Source: Histomonas meleagridis (lineage: Eukaryota; Parabasalia; Tritrichomonadida; Dientamoebidae). From it: a DNA stretch of 64,000 nucleotides. The stretch is from NCBI GenBank assembly GCA_020186115.1, contig WSYJ01000186.1, forward strand, positions 868,001 to 932,000. Direction: 5' to 3'. Numbering within the stretch: the first letter of the stretch is position 1; every line of letters starts with the position of its first letter. Below the pieces are notes generated by a model, which saw only the letters and a program-made list of their open reading frames with translations, searched no databases and had not been told where the DNA came from. A program made the translations under genes and the position numbers. This document shows positions 29,348 through 39,262 of this stretch, piece by piece.

Positions 29348-30706
29348 ATGAGCCTTATCCTTTATTTTTTTAGACTTTCAGCTCAATATTATGAAGAAGA
29401 AAATCAAACATTGATTATAACAAATACAAGTGAGCTAAGTAGCCGGAATGTTTATAAATCAAACACCTTGCATCTTCAGATTTATGGAATTGATAATATA
29501 TCAGAAAATAATGCATTTGAAGATTGGAACATTTTATCTCTCATCATTGGGGGTGGCGTTGTAACTATTGGGCAGTCTACATTCAGAAATTGCGATAAAT
29601 TAATCAAAATAAATTTTGGTCCAAATTTAAATATAATCGGACGATATGCATTCTATAGTTGTGATAGTCTTACAAGTATATTTCTCCCTGATTCAGTAAC
29701 TCAAATATTAGAAAGATCATTTAGAGAATGTTATAACTTAAATACTGTTATTCTTGGAAAAAATGTGAATGTAATTGATAGTAATGCGTTCACTAATTGC
29801 AACATTAGTTGTCTATTTTACACTGGAATTACAGAGCCAGCTTCGATCTCATCATCTGCTTTTCGAAATATTAACACAAGCCTCGTTTTGGTAACTCCTG
29901 AATATGAGGGAACAACATTTGGTGGAATGCTTGTAGTCAGTGGTACTTCCATTGAAGATTGTCCTCCACCACCCACCCACACATATTCACAATCTGATAC
30001 ATTTTCCCAATCTGATACATTTTCCCAATCAAACACACTTTCTGATACATTTTCTCAATCAAATACATATTCACAATCGAACACATATTCACTGTCGAAT
30101 ACATTTTCTCAATCAAATGCATTTACGCGATCATTAATTCCTGATGCCTCACTAACAGTCAGTTATGTTCTTGTAAGTGTAATAGTTCCATCAGCAACCA
30201 AAACTTATTCATACAATTCATACATTTCCGACACTATCACATTTTCATTTATTAATTCTGTTTACACCAACACAATTTCCAAATTTATATATTATGACTA
30301 TACTGTAGTGTATTATACAGTAAATGTTGTTTCATTCTCAGGTTATTACTATGTAATTGATTATCCACAAGTCGAAGCAGACAAAGACCAAACAAAAACA
30401 ATAATTATTATTGTTGTTATAGCTGTTGTAGCAATAGTAATTGTCGTTCTGTTGATTGTTTTGTTGGTTAAACTTAAAAACAGAAAACCTGAAACTCAAA
30501 AATCTCAAAGTACAGAAATTGTTAATCAAGAAGAACCTGTAGAAATTTTAGAATACACAAACGATTCTAAAATAAGTTATATTAAAGAATTAGAAGAAGA
30601 TCCTTTCGGCCACGATTTCGATGAAGAAATTTATTTCGATAACATGGCCAATGAAAATAAGAGTGGATCAGAGGAAGAGAGTAATTCCGATGAGTCCAAA
30701 TCTTAA
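29348..30706 (+). CDS. BspA-like leucine-rich-repeat surface protein with SQSNT stalk
   Basis: 452 residues from ATG 29348. About five LRR_5/BspA repeats (IIGRYAFYSCDSLTSIFLPDSVT type) are followed by a Ser/Thr/Gln/Asn stalk of SQSDTF/SQSNTY repeats. A transmembrane helix (IIIIVVIAVVAIVIVVLLIVLLV) and a cytoplasmic tail follow; the tail contains EEDPFGHDF and acidic/serine clusters. The family is the large trichomonad surface adhesin-like family. The N-terminus has a weak signal peptide. An ATG at 29296 opens MNCMIYIFLAAKFCLVG, a better signal peptide, in another frame that stops at 29371-29373, so a one-base shift or unrecognised splice near 29365 is possible. Confidence 0.88.
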   Translation: MSLILYFFRLSAQYYEEENQTLIITNTSELSSRNVYKSNTLHLQIYGIDNISENNAFEDWNILSLIIGGGVVTIGQSTFRNCDKLIKINFGPNLNIIGRYAFYSCDSLTSIFLPDSVTQILERSFRECYNLNTVILGKNVNVIDSNAFTNCNISCLFYTGITEPASISSSAFRNINTSLVLVTPEYEGTTFGGMLVVSGTSIEDCPPPPTHTYSQSDTFSQSDTFSQSNTLSDTFSQSNTYSQSNTYSLSNTFSQSNAFTRSLIPDASLTVSYVLVSVIVPSATKTYSYNSYISDTITFSFINSVYTNTISKFIYYDYTVVYYTVNVVSFSGYYYVIDYPQVEADKDQTKTIIIIVVIAVVAIVIVVLLIVLLVKLKNRKPETQKSQSTEIVNQEEPVEILEYTNDSKISYIKELEEDPFGHDFDEEIYFDNMANENKSGSEEESNSDESKS

Positions 30707-30730
30707 GATTCTATTAAGCTTAATAGAATC
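30707..30730. terminator. 24-bp perfect palindrome directly after the BspA stop codon
   Basis: Starting with GATTCTATTAAG and followed by its exact reverse complement, with no loop. It begins at the first base after TAA. It could form a hairpin in the 3' UTR, or be a protein site; a role in 3'-end formation is inference. Confidence 0.55.
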
Positions 30731-31121
30731 AATAAATGTTTATAATATGCGTACTATCAATTTATTGATTTTGTTTTGATACTAAAATAGTATTTTAAGA
30801 AATTTTTTATGTTTTCGTACCTATAAAACTTTGAAACTAATGCATTTAATGAGTTATTTCCATTTGTTGCACTTGATTAGAACGATGAGTTTTTCCAATT
30901 TGACAATTGAAAAAAACGATCGTAAAACACTCAATATAAATTTTTGTGGAGGTGTTGTGTTAATAACCGCTTGATCGTATGAATTTCTACAGTCCAATTG
31001 AAAGTTTTCAATGCTTGAAGCCGCGGTTCTTTTCGGGTTACAGGTCTGGTTTCGATTAAAAGAATAATTTTTTCAAGACTTTTATCAATAAGATTTACTC
31101 CCTTTGGCATGTTTATTTCAA
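30731..31121. other. Intergenic region between convergent genes
   Basis: Contains two M3-like sites (ACCGCTTG near 30967 and GCGGTTCT near 31024) with no ORF after them. Nothing else recognised. Confidence 0.35.
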
Positions 31122-31742
31122 CTAGCTTTGTCCCATTGTGTATTGACCTATTTGATAGGAATTTTGTTGACCGACTTGCTGTGGATAGGACATTTGTTGA
31201 TACTGAACCTGTGTTGGCTGTTGCGACATTTGTCCTCCCTGAACTTGTGGATTCATTAACGTCTGATTTTGTTGCATTGGATACCCAGGAATCATTTGTT
31301 GATAAAACGGCATTCCTCCAACCTGTTGATAGGCTGCGAGATTTGGGTCTATTTGATAAGGAGCCATTGGGAATACTTGAGCATTCTTAGTGAGCAATTC
31401 ATTCAAAGCCCTCTTCCTACGTGCCTTACGGTATGTGTAATTTGGATGATTTTTCTTAAAATCTTCCTGTAAAGCTTGTGCCTTTTGTTTATATGCTATT
31501 TTTTGATTACTTGGTACCTCTTTCCACATCTTTCCAAGAAGCTTTGATACTTCTATATTTGACATCGTTGGGTTTTCTTGCTGAACCTTTGAACGCATTT
31601 CTTGGGAATATAAAATAAAGGCATTTGGTGGTCTGCGAGAGTTATCCGCCTCAGGATCTTGCTGTGCAACATCAACAGCTTCCTGAGGGAATTGTTGTTG
31701 AGGGATCCATGCTCCTTTACTGTTGGCGCCAACGTCGTACAT
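31122..31742 (-). CDS. HMG-box (SOX/MATA-type) DNA-binding protein
   Basis: 206 residues. One HMG box at about 36-108 has the sequence-specific type signature RRPPNAFILYSQEMR, then LLGKMWKEV and YKQKAQ, ending YRKARRKR. The remaining C-terminal half is Gln/Met/Pro-rich (PQQVGQQNSY) and disordered, as in transcription factors. The N-terminus is short. Its box is closer to fungal mating-type/Rox1 and SOX boxes than to HMGB, which suggests minor-groove recognition of a specific site. Target genes cannot be inferred. Confidence 0.9.
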   Translation of the reverse strand: MYDVGANSKGAWIPQQQFPQEAVDVAQQDPEADNSRRPPNAFILYSQEMRSKVQQENPTMSNIEVSKLLGKMWKEVPSNQKIAYKQKAQALQEDFKKNHPNYTYRKARRKRALNELLTKNAQVFPMAPYQIDPNLAAYQQVGGMPFYQQMIPGYPMQQNQTLMNPQVQGGQMSQQPTQVQYQQMSYPQQVGQQNSYQIGQYTMGQS

Positions 31743-32405
31743 TTGCTAGATTTATATGGTCAGAAAATTGAATGCGAAGTTCTGTTTCTCAATTTTTGAG
31801 TACATTGAAAATTGCTTTATAAAACAGCAATATCTTGTTTTTTATATTGATAATTTTTATATAATTAAAATCAAAGATTATCAATTTAAAAATAAATAAA
31901 ATATCAAAACTATTAGAGCTATTATTCATATTCACTTAAATACAAATCAATGGTTTTAGAAATTAATTGATTAACTATTTGATTATTATTTGATAAATAA
32001 ATTGTGTATTTGATATAATTATGTTGTAGCAGGTTAAAATGCATATTTAGAAAGATATTTGTATTTTTGTATTCACTACATTCAATTTTCAGAGTTATTG
32101 ATTTCGATTGACAAGTTTAAATCGAGTCTTTCTCGTTATCTTTCATTTTATTGAAATGTTTTGAGATCCAACACAAAGATTGTGTGAATTGTTTTTTTTG
32201 GTTTGTTACCTGCAAACTCAATTGATCTCAAAAAAATTGCGGTCGAATTATTTCCATTAACCAAATTTTTTCGTGAGTTTTAAAATAAAACTTTCAATTT
32301 TTTTCGTGAACATCATCGAAAAAAATCCCAAATGAATAGATACAATTAAAAAAACAAAATTTATAGCAAAAAATAATTACTTAAACGCTTTTATGATAAT
32401 CCGAG
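31743..32405. other. Intergenic region
   Basis: AT-rich; no gene, RNA or repeat recognised. No M3 element was seen near the HMG-box start. Confidence 0.4.
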
Positions 32406-33345
32406 TTATTTTTGGAAAGCATTTCTTACAAATGGTTCAAATTTTTGTGCATTTCTCCTAAATCCACCAGGCAGGGAAAATTCAATGGATACGCGAGAAC
32501 CCATAACATACTTGCCATTTAATCCATTCAAAGCAGCTTCTGATGATCTTGTGTCGAAATATTCGATGAATCTTTGGCTAGGCTTTGTTGGGGTGCCCCG
32601 AATTTGTCTGATTTCGCCAAATTGCGAAAACGAAGATTCTATATGTTGGTCATTAATTCCACTTGGTAAATTAAAGACAACAATAGTTCCATTATTTGGT
32701 GGTTTTTTCGGATCTTCAATCTTTGGAAGTGGTGCATAAACAACCATTATCACGTTCCCATGCAACATTGAGCCATTCTTCATTTTCTTAAACTGTATTG
32801 AACTTCGCAAATCATAGTATTCAATAGTAACAATGCCTTTTGATAATTTTGAGAAATTAATTGATTTAATTCCATTTTTAACAAAAAATGTATTTTCGAA
32901 TTCTGCGTGACTCGTGTGTGGATTAACGTTGCTAACAATTAGGGTTCGATTTTCAATTTCATAAAAATCATTATAAGATGAATAAGATGATGGATATTGT
33001 AAGGATGGAGGATAAAGAGTAGAAGAAACAGATGTTTGTTGCGTTGCTGTGTTTATTGGTGTTTCAAAAATTTTTGCTGATTTTTCTTCTGAGATTAGAG
33101 GATATGGAGGTGGTTGAAGATAGGAATCGAAGTACTCGATAAAAGGTCTTTCTGAAGGTGATCCTGAAAAATTTGGTGGCGTCGAAACAAAATCGCTCCA
33201 ATTTGATTCCATGAATCTGACTTTTGGGAAACGTTCAAACAAAGTGCCTTAAATTTTGAGTCTTAAAAATACGATAGATGAGCTTTTTATTCAAAGAAAA
33301 GAGGAACACAATTTTATTGAAATCTAAAGTTTCTGGATCTGCCAT
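32406..33345 (-). CDS. Mei2-like RNA-binding protein (two RRMs) with a possible 25-nt intron
   Basis: From ATG 33212 the protein has 268 residues. Two RRMs start at LIVSNVNPHT and TIVVFNLPSG. The linker and second RRM carry Mei2-family features (FVE-like RFIEYFDTRSSEAALNGLNGK and the closing PGGFRR after it), as in plant AML and yeast Mei2 proteins. The Mei2 C-terminal third RRM is absent. Upstream, ATG 33345 (or 33381, same frame) opens MADPETLDFNK. Removing 33272-33248 (25 nt, GTATTT to TTAAG) joins it in frame and gives 304 residues. Against this, an M3 match at 33346-33353 abuts ATG 33345, closer than for other genes. Confidence 0.82.
33248..33272 (-). other. Candidate 25-nt ultra-short intron
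   Basis: Minus strand: begins GTATTTTTAA, ends ATTTAAG. The 5' exon ends in phase 1 and the 3' exon resumes in the RRM frame. The length falls in the range reported for the short intron class of T. vaginalis, but the 3' motif differs. Confidence 0.35.
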
Positions 33346-33597
33346 TAACCGTTGTTTCACAATTGTACACAATCTTAGCATTTCCTTCAGAAACCTTCCA
33401 AAACCATTTGAAAAACTGTTGGACACCTAAATATGACTCTAAATCATTGCAATCGAAATTTTGTGAAATCTTTTGAGGATCAAAAATATTTAATCTCGTA
33501 TAAGATAATTTTTTTGATTTACAAAAAGTAGATTTAAAAATAAAATACTTTTTTTAAGTAATATTAAAGAGTTCTTATTTATTTTGTTGAAAAAATT

Positions 33598-33657
33598 TTA
33601 TTTGTCCAATTTCCCTTCTTTAAAGTCATCTACAAACGGATCTTCTTTAATTTTGGC
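33598..33657 (-). pseudogene. Relic of a BspA cytoplasmic tail
   Basis: Minus strand reads KIKEDPFVDDFKEGKLDK then a stop, very close to the tail of the BspA gene at 48336 (KEDPFADDFKED). No transmembrane segment or stalk precedes it, so only the tail survives. Confidence 0.65.
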
Positions 33658-34683
33658 ATATTAATTTTTAAATCAAAGAAATTTTCTTCTAAATTTTAAG
33701 GAATATTTACATTTTGTTTTTTAATAATGATAGATGGTGTCAATATTTTGCTTATCCTTTCTTATTTGACAATCATTAGTAGAAGGATTCAAGATCAATG
33801 TTGTATGAAAATCAACACTCATATTAAGGCATTGACAGAACTTTGAAGAAAATTTCTTTTTTTGATGAGCATTCAACATAACGTAAGTAAATTCCTTCTT
33901 TCTGATAAAATTCCAAATAATTTTAGATACACATAACCTCCAGTTTCAATCTGGTTAAAAATTAAGACAAAGTTAGTCATAAATATTTCAATTTTTAGTT
34001 AATATTTATTATATTATACAATGTCATTTGAAAGAACTAACAATGGATAGTAAAAGAAATTAAAAGAAATGAAATTTATCAAATTTTATCGAGATGATAT
34101 AAGAATATGATAAAGTTAATTTTATCACAAATAATCACACAATTGTACGTTAAAAAACACGTTATATGCATACGATAGGTTGGTTTTTTTTACCATCGTT
34201 ATAGGGTACCCTCAAATGCCACTTTTCTTAAACTAGTTAAAAAAAATTTTTGTTCCAATCCATAAATTAAAAAATTTTGGAAGAAAATTTATGAATAAAT
34301 ATAATTAATAGCTATTATTATACACATAAATGCAGAAATATCTTTAGAATGACATGAAATTGCATATTGTCAAATAATAAATTTAAACTTTTTCATTATA
34401 CATTATAATAATATAGATGGCATTTTAAAATATTATATGAGAAATATAAACAATTGCTAAATGTTTGTTTAATTACGATATTGAACATTGAACAAGGTAA
34501 TGAATACGCAAAAGTCAATATTAGTTTACTTTTTATTAGCTCAGTAAATAAACTTGATTTAGAAAATGTATTATGATTTAGTGAATGAATTTGACTTCGT
34601 AAATGAAGTAAATACATTTTAAATTGTTGTAGCAATGCAATTTTCTTATTTGAATTTATATTTACACAAATAACCATTGTTTC

Positions 34684-34752
34684 TTATTTCCAATTTTCAA
34701 ATGCATAGCTTTCATTTGGTGGAACATTATTTGGAATAATAAATGTTTCAAT
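34684..34752 (-). pseudogene. Relic of a BspA leucine-rich repeat
   Basis: Minus strand reads IETFIIPNNVPPNESYAFENW then a stop. FIIPNNV...SYAFEN is the BspA repeat core (IPNNVTxIGxYAFxNC). With the tail relic at 33598 it suggests a decayed BspA gene across this gap. Confidence 0.5.
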
Positions 34753-35077
34753 AGAAAAACCATATGACATATAAATTTATTATAAAGAATTCCACTTTTA
34801 AAGTGGGTTTAACTTAAAATAGAAATTATAATATTATCTAACGATCATGAGTTGTGATAGTGTTGAATCAATAAAGTTTTGGCACAAGCGATAAATGAAC
34901 TTTTCACAACGCTTTCAAATGTGCCAAAATTGTATTCAAAACAGGTTTTGTTAGCTATTTAAACGATGTATTCAAATACTTTGATCGTACGATTAACATC
35001 ATTGAAATATCGAATGTAAAGTAGTCAACTATCGTTTAACATGTTACGAGATCTGTCAGATCTGCCATTTTTTTAAT

Positions 35078-35149
35078 ATGAGTTCTTCATCATCTTGCTG
35101 CTCAAGTTCTTGCTGCCACTGCTGCTGCTGCAAATGCAATTTACTATGA
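35078..35149 (+). CDS. Cys-rich micro-ORF (23 residues)
   Basis: ATG to TGA: a Ser run then Cys pairs and CHCCCCKC, nine cysteines in 23 residues. It is much less AT-rich than its surroundings. No promoter element was identified. It could be a small metal-binding peptide, the last exon of a lipidated protein, or a simple TGC repeat by chance. Confidence 0.25.
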   Translation: MSSSSSCCSSSCCHCCCCKCNLL

Positions 35150-35530
35150 CATCATCAATTTAATAAAAATCACTAACATGAATTTCTATATTTATTTTCT
35201 TTCAATCATTTTTAATTAATTATTTATTTATTCAAAGTTATTATTTAATGACAAACAAAATTTCTTTAAACAGAACTCAATATTCTTAATGCTTATATTA
35301 ATATATCAATTTACTTAATAATCAAAAAATCTGATCAATCTTATTTATTCAATTTTAATCTTATTTCAGATTTTGTGGTGGATAAAAATAATGGTGAATA
35401 CAATTGTTGTATACTTATGCACGAAAATATTATCTGATATACCCAAATACTAAATAATTTAATTCTAAAATTTTAGTTTTAATCAAAAATCGTTCAAATA
35501 TTCATTAATTCTTTACAATTTACTTTGGTT

Positions 35531-38221
35531 TTAAATTTCAAATGCATCTTCATCAATTTCTTGTTTTTGTGTTGTCAAACTTTGTTTCTCACCCTGTGCG
35601 TTAGCTAGAGCCAAATTTCTATTTCTAAAGTATGTAAACAAGATTACAGCCACACACACGAGTACGACAACAATAGTTACTACGATTATAACTATTTCTG
35701 TTGAGCCAATTCCAGACTTTTTAACATTCTTTGCACCATAATTAGCAGGTACAAACGAATATTGATACATTGTCACGGAAACATAGTTTTCTTTTACACT
35801 ATATTCATACGTTTGTGAATCAACACTTACATAAGTTTGTTTATCATCAATTAATGTAAAACTAATTGTTTGTGTAGTAAATGAATTTTTGATTTCTAAA
35901 TATTTTGTAAATGTAACAGTTGAATAAGGTATAGCTGTGAGTTCCCAATTTTCTGGGGCTGAGGCAGTAAATGAACATGATGGAATAAATGTTTGCGATT
36001 TTGTAAATGTTGAGGTTGCTTGAATGCATTCTGATAATGAACCAACATGAACATTTAAATTGCAAAATGTATCTCCGTTATATTCATTTAAACATTGTAC
36101 AGTTGGATTTGCTATATATGAAAATACTTCGGTTCCAAAAGATGGTTGTGATGTACCGGGATAAAATAAACATTTAAGTACAGTACAATAATAAAATGCA
36201 TAATCATCAATCTTTTGAAGTTTTGAGCCTAAATAAAGTGTATTCATTAAATTACAATTTTCAAATGCATGTTTCCCGATAGTTTGAACTGAATTTGGAA
36301 GTGTAATATTAATAAAGCTTGCATAATTAAATGCATAATCTTCAATAGTTTTTAAACTTACTCCACATTCAAATTGTGTAATTCCTTTATTATATTGAAA
36401 TGCATATGCTTTGATTGTTGTAACTGTATCAGGGATATAACATACGCCATTTTTTGAACCTGGATATGAAATAAGTTCTGTTATATCAGAATTATAAAGT
36501 GCTCCGTCATTATTATAATTACAATAAATTTGATTACCTGAATCAACAATTATTGTTTGCAATGATGGTGTATTAGCAAATGCTGATTCTCCTATTGATG
36601 TTGTCGATGTAGGAATATGTATAGATGTTAATGCTTTACATTCTTTAAATGCAGAATTTCCAATAGTTTTAAGTTTATCTCCAATTTTACATGTTATTAA
36701 TGACGAACAATCCAAAAATGCATTCTCTAAAATCTCGTTGACATTTGTAAGATCAATTGATATCAATGATGAACATAAATAAAATGCATTTTTCCCAATC
36801 GTTTGAATATTTTGACCGGCATTGATTGTTTTAAGCCCAGTTGAATAAAATGCATAATCTGATATAGTTTTAACTGATGAAGGTAATGTAATTGTTTCAA
36901 GTGTATTGCAAGCATAAAACGAATAACTACCAATTTCAGTTATTTTTTCATTTAATGTAACTAATGATAATTTTTTGCAATTTTGAAATAAACTGGATTC
37001 AATTTTTGTAACTTCTCCGATATTAACTGTTGTTAATTGATTACAACTTTCGAATGCATTATATAAAATCGAAGTAACTGTTGGTGGTAATGTAATTTGT
37101 GTTATTGATGTATATGAAAATGCATAAGTTCCAATTGTAGTTAATTTGCTTCCACTTGATATTGTAAATGATGTAAGTGAATAACAATAACTAAAAGCAT
37201 AAGAACTAATCGTTTCTGTTTTTACTGGAAGTTGAATTGATGTGATTCCAGAATATTGAAATGCATTATTTCCAATACTTGTAATTCCTGTTCCAATTGT
37301 AACTGTTGTTAATAATTCACAATTAATAAAAGCTTTTTCACCAATTGATGTTGCTGTATTAGGAATTATAATATTTTTCAAAGATGAACATCGCGCAAAT
37401 AATTGCTCTGAAATAGATTGAAGTTTTTCATTCATTTGTATTTCTTGCAATTTTATACAGTCTGAAAATGCATTTGCACCAATGTCTATTGTAGATGTTG
37501 GTATCTTGAATGTTGTTATACTCGTTCTTACAAATGCTTGACTTCCAATATTTGTTACTCCTTCTGGTAAACTTATGGATTGTAAACTTACGCATGAATA
37601 AAATGCTTCCATATCGATCATTGTAACAGTTTCAGGAATATTTATTGATGTCAAATTCCCACAAGCATAAAAACAACTTGCTGGAATAGTTTTGATTTTT
37701 ATATCGTCTTCGAATTTAACAGTTTTCAAATTTATACATGTTCCAAATGCTGTTCCACCTAATGAAAAAAGGTCAGCTGGAATTGTTATAGAAGTTAATG
37801 AATAACATTGAGCAAATGCATTTTGACCAAGTGTAAGATTTTTTGTAGGCAAAGAGATTGTAGCAAGTAACTCACATGCTTGAAACGCACAATTAAGGAT
37901 TTCACATAACGCTGTCCCAAATGTAACAGATGTTAAATTTTTACAATCACGGAAAGCACTTTCATCAATTTTTGTTACAGAATTTCCTAATGTAACTGTT
38001 TTAAGGTATTCTGCTGCATTAAATTGACCAGCCGGAATATATGTTACACTTCCTGTAATATCGAGAGTAATAATTTCATTTTTTATTTCTATCAATATTT
38101 CATCAGAAAAATCATTTTGTTCATTGATAGTAAGTTTTTTTGAATTCTTGTCCCATTGATTATCTTGAAATGTTTGGACAGAATTTTGAAATAGTGTAAT
38201 GATAGCAGGTAAAAAGATCAT
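35531..38221 (-). CDS. Large BspA-like leucine-rich-repeat surface protein
   Basis: 896 residues. A short hydrophobic N-terminus (MIFLPAIITLFQNS) is a probable signal peptide. About 25 BspA/LRR_5 repeats follow (SIGEKAFINCELLTTVTIGTGIT type), with one SLQTIIVDSGNQIYCNYNNDGALYN insertion of the form common in trichomonad BspA proteins. A short stalk, a transmembrane helix (IVIIVVTIVVVLVCVAVILFTYF) and a 30-residue tail ending EIDEDAFEI complete it. The tail lacks the DPFxxDF motif seen in two other copies. The initiator-like TCACTTA lies about 12-18 bp before the ATG. Probable role: surface adhesion or bacterial interaction. Confidence 0.93.
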   Translation of the reverse strand: MIFLPAIITLFQNSVQTFQDNQWDKNSKKLTINEQNDFSDEILIEIKNEIITLDITGSVTYIPAGQFNAAEYLKTVTLGNSVTKIDESAFRDCKNLTSVTFGTALCEILNCAFQACELLATISLPTKNLTLGQNAFAQCYSLTSITIPADLFSLGGTAFGTCINLKTVKFEDDIKIKTIPASCFYACGNLTSINIPETVTMIDMEAFYSCVSLQSISLPEGVTNIGSQAFVRTSITTFKIPTSTIDIGANAFSDCIKLQEIQMNEKLQSISEQLFARCSSLKNIIIPNTATSIGEKAFINCELLTTVTIGTGITSIGNNAFQYSGITSIQLPVKTETISSYAFSYCYSLTSFTISSGSKLTTIGTYAFSYTSITQITLPPTVTSILYNAFESCNQLTTVNIGEVTKIESSLFQNCKKLSLVTLNEKITEIGSYSFYACNTLETITLPSSVKTISDYAFYSTGLKTINAGQNIQTIGKNAFYLCSSLISIDLTNVNEILENAFLDCSSLITCKIGDKLKTIGNSAFKECKALTSIHIPTSTTSIGESAFANTPSLQTIIVDSGNQIYCNYNNDGALYNSDITELISYPGSKNGVCYIPDTVTTIKAYAFQYNKGITQFECGVSLKTIEDYAFNYASFINITLPNSVQTIGKHAFENCNLMNTLYLGSKLQKIDDYAFYYCTVLKCLFYPGTSQPSFGTEVFSYIANPTVQCLNEYNGDTFCNLNVHVGSLSECIQATSTFTKSQTFIPSCSFTASAPENWELTAIPYSTVTFTKYLEIKNSFTTQTISFTLIDDKQTYVSVDSQTYEYSVKENYVSVTMYQYSFVPANYGAKNVKKSGIGSTEIVIIVVTIVVVLVCVAVILFTYFRNRNLALANAQGEKQSLTTQKQEIDEDAFEI

Positions 38222-38586
38222 GAATAATATTAAGTGAAGAGAAGGGATTTTTAAATAGATAGAAAATTTCTGTATGATTCAATGTTGATAAAAATAAACC
38301 ATTTATATCTTCTTATTTTGATATGTAAAGGTGTAAAAAAGTTAGAAATACCGCAGAATATAAAAATATTTGTGTGTAACTTTGAAATTTATTAAGATTA
38401 TTAGACATACGACGTTGCATGACTTTAGGTTGAAGAACGATTTTTTTGTTTGTAATAACACTTTTATTATATAATAATTAAGTCACATATATAAATATTA
38501 AACTTAAAATTATTTTTATTTATTAGATAAGAAAAACATTTCATTTTACATCAAATAAAAAAAATAATTGGAAAGAAAGTATATTT
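38222..38586. other. Intergenic region
   Basis: Holds the initiator-like TCACTT (minus strand, about 38233-38238) of the BspA gene; nothing else recognised. Confidence 0.4.
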
Positions 38587-39195
38587 TTATTCGTACACTT
38601 CAACAGCAACTTGAAATGTCTGTATCAAAAGCCGAATTAAATCATCAATGTTTTTACATGATGAATTAGAAAGCCGAACTCTTAATAGAGCTAGTGCTTG
38701 AAATGACACAAATTCGAGAGAGATAAATTTTGATGGTATATTACATCTTTTTATGAAAATTGGAACCAACGATGTGGCAATCTGTCGTTGTCCCATAATG
38801 TAATCAGAAACATTACTATGTTTATCAAGAGAAATAATCCGCCGTGATGAAGGATCTTCAATATCTGTTTTAACTTCTTCAACAATTACACCAAACCGAA
38901 TGTATTGACCATCTGTTATTTCAACTTCAATATCATCTGTTACATATGCTTTAACTGTTGTATCAACTAACGCAACTTTAAATGTTCGAATAGGACGTTG
39001 TTGAACTTGAGTTGAAATAGTTTGATTAAATGGATTATAAAACATTGTTGAATATCTACGTTGTGAGTGTAACTCTGATGGGCTTGCGAAAAAAACAGGT
39101 TCTGTCATTCTTCTTTTGATTGGTGAATTATGCTGTGGAAATAAATATTGATCTGGATCCAAACCCACAAGGTTTATAAAATCTGTTGGAAGCAA
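38587..39195 (-). CDS. Hypothetical protein, 5' end uncertain
   Basis: The first in-frame ATG is at 39108 (173 residues), but the frame reads well upstream to about 39225 (RLSDLLPTDFINLVGLDPDQ). In a neighbouring frame an ATG near 39262 opens MIDRRFSQAEQEPEETFEDIDL, which also looks coding. A one-base shift near 39215-39235 would join them; I found no GT-AG pair that does so. The C-terminal half has alternating strands (RTFKVALVDTTVKAYVTDDIEVEI) and then helices. No family recognised, no membrane segment. Confidence 0.6.
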   Translation of the reverse strand: MLPTDFINLVGLDPDQYLFPQHNSPIKRRMTEPVFFASPSELHSQRRYSTMFYNPFNQTISTQVQQRPIRTFKVALVDTTVKAYVTDDIEVEITDGQYIRFGVIVEEVKTDIEDPSSRRIISLDKHSNVSDYIMGQRQIATSLVPIFIKRCNIPSKFISLEFVSFQALALLRVRLSNSSCKNIDDLIRLLIQTFQVAVEVYE

Positions 39196-39262
39196 GTCAC
39201 TAAGTCGATGTCTTCGAATGTTTCTTCAGGTTCTTGTTCAGCCTGAGAAAATCTTCTGTCGA

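Larger units (their letters stand above)
33658..35530. other. Gene-poor region with scattered remnants
   Basis: Apart from the BspA relic at 34684-34752, it holds a minus-strand 93-codon ATG ORF at 34396-34677 with no recognised domain, a short perfect inverted repeat (CCACTTT/AAAGTGG, about 34792-34806) and a Cys-rich micro-ORF at 35078-35149. The rest shows nothing. Confidence 0.4.

Noticed and set aside
31109-31472. Plus-strand ORFs opposite the HMG-box gene
   Set aside because: Shadows of the Gln/Met-rich coding sequence on the minus strand.
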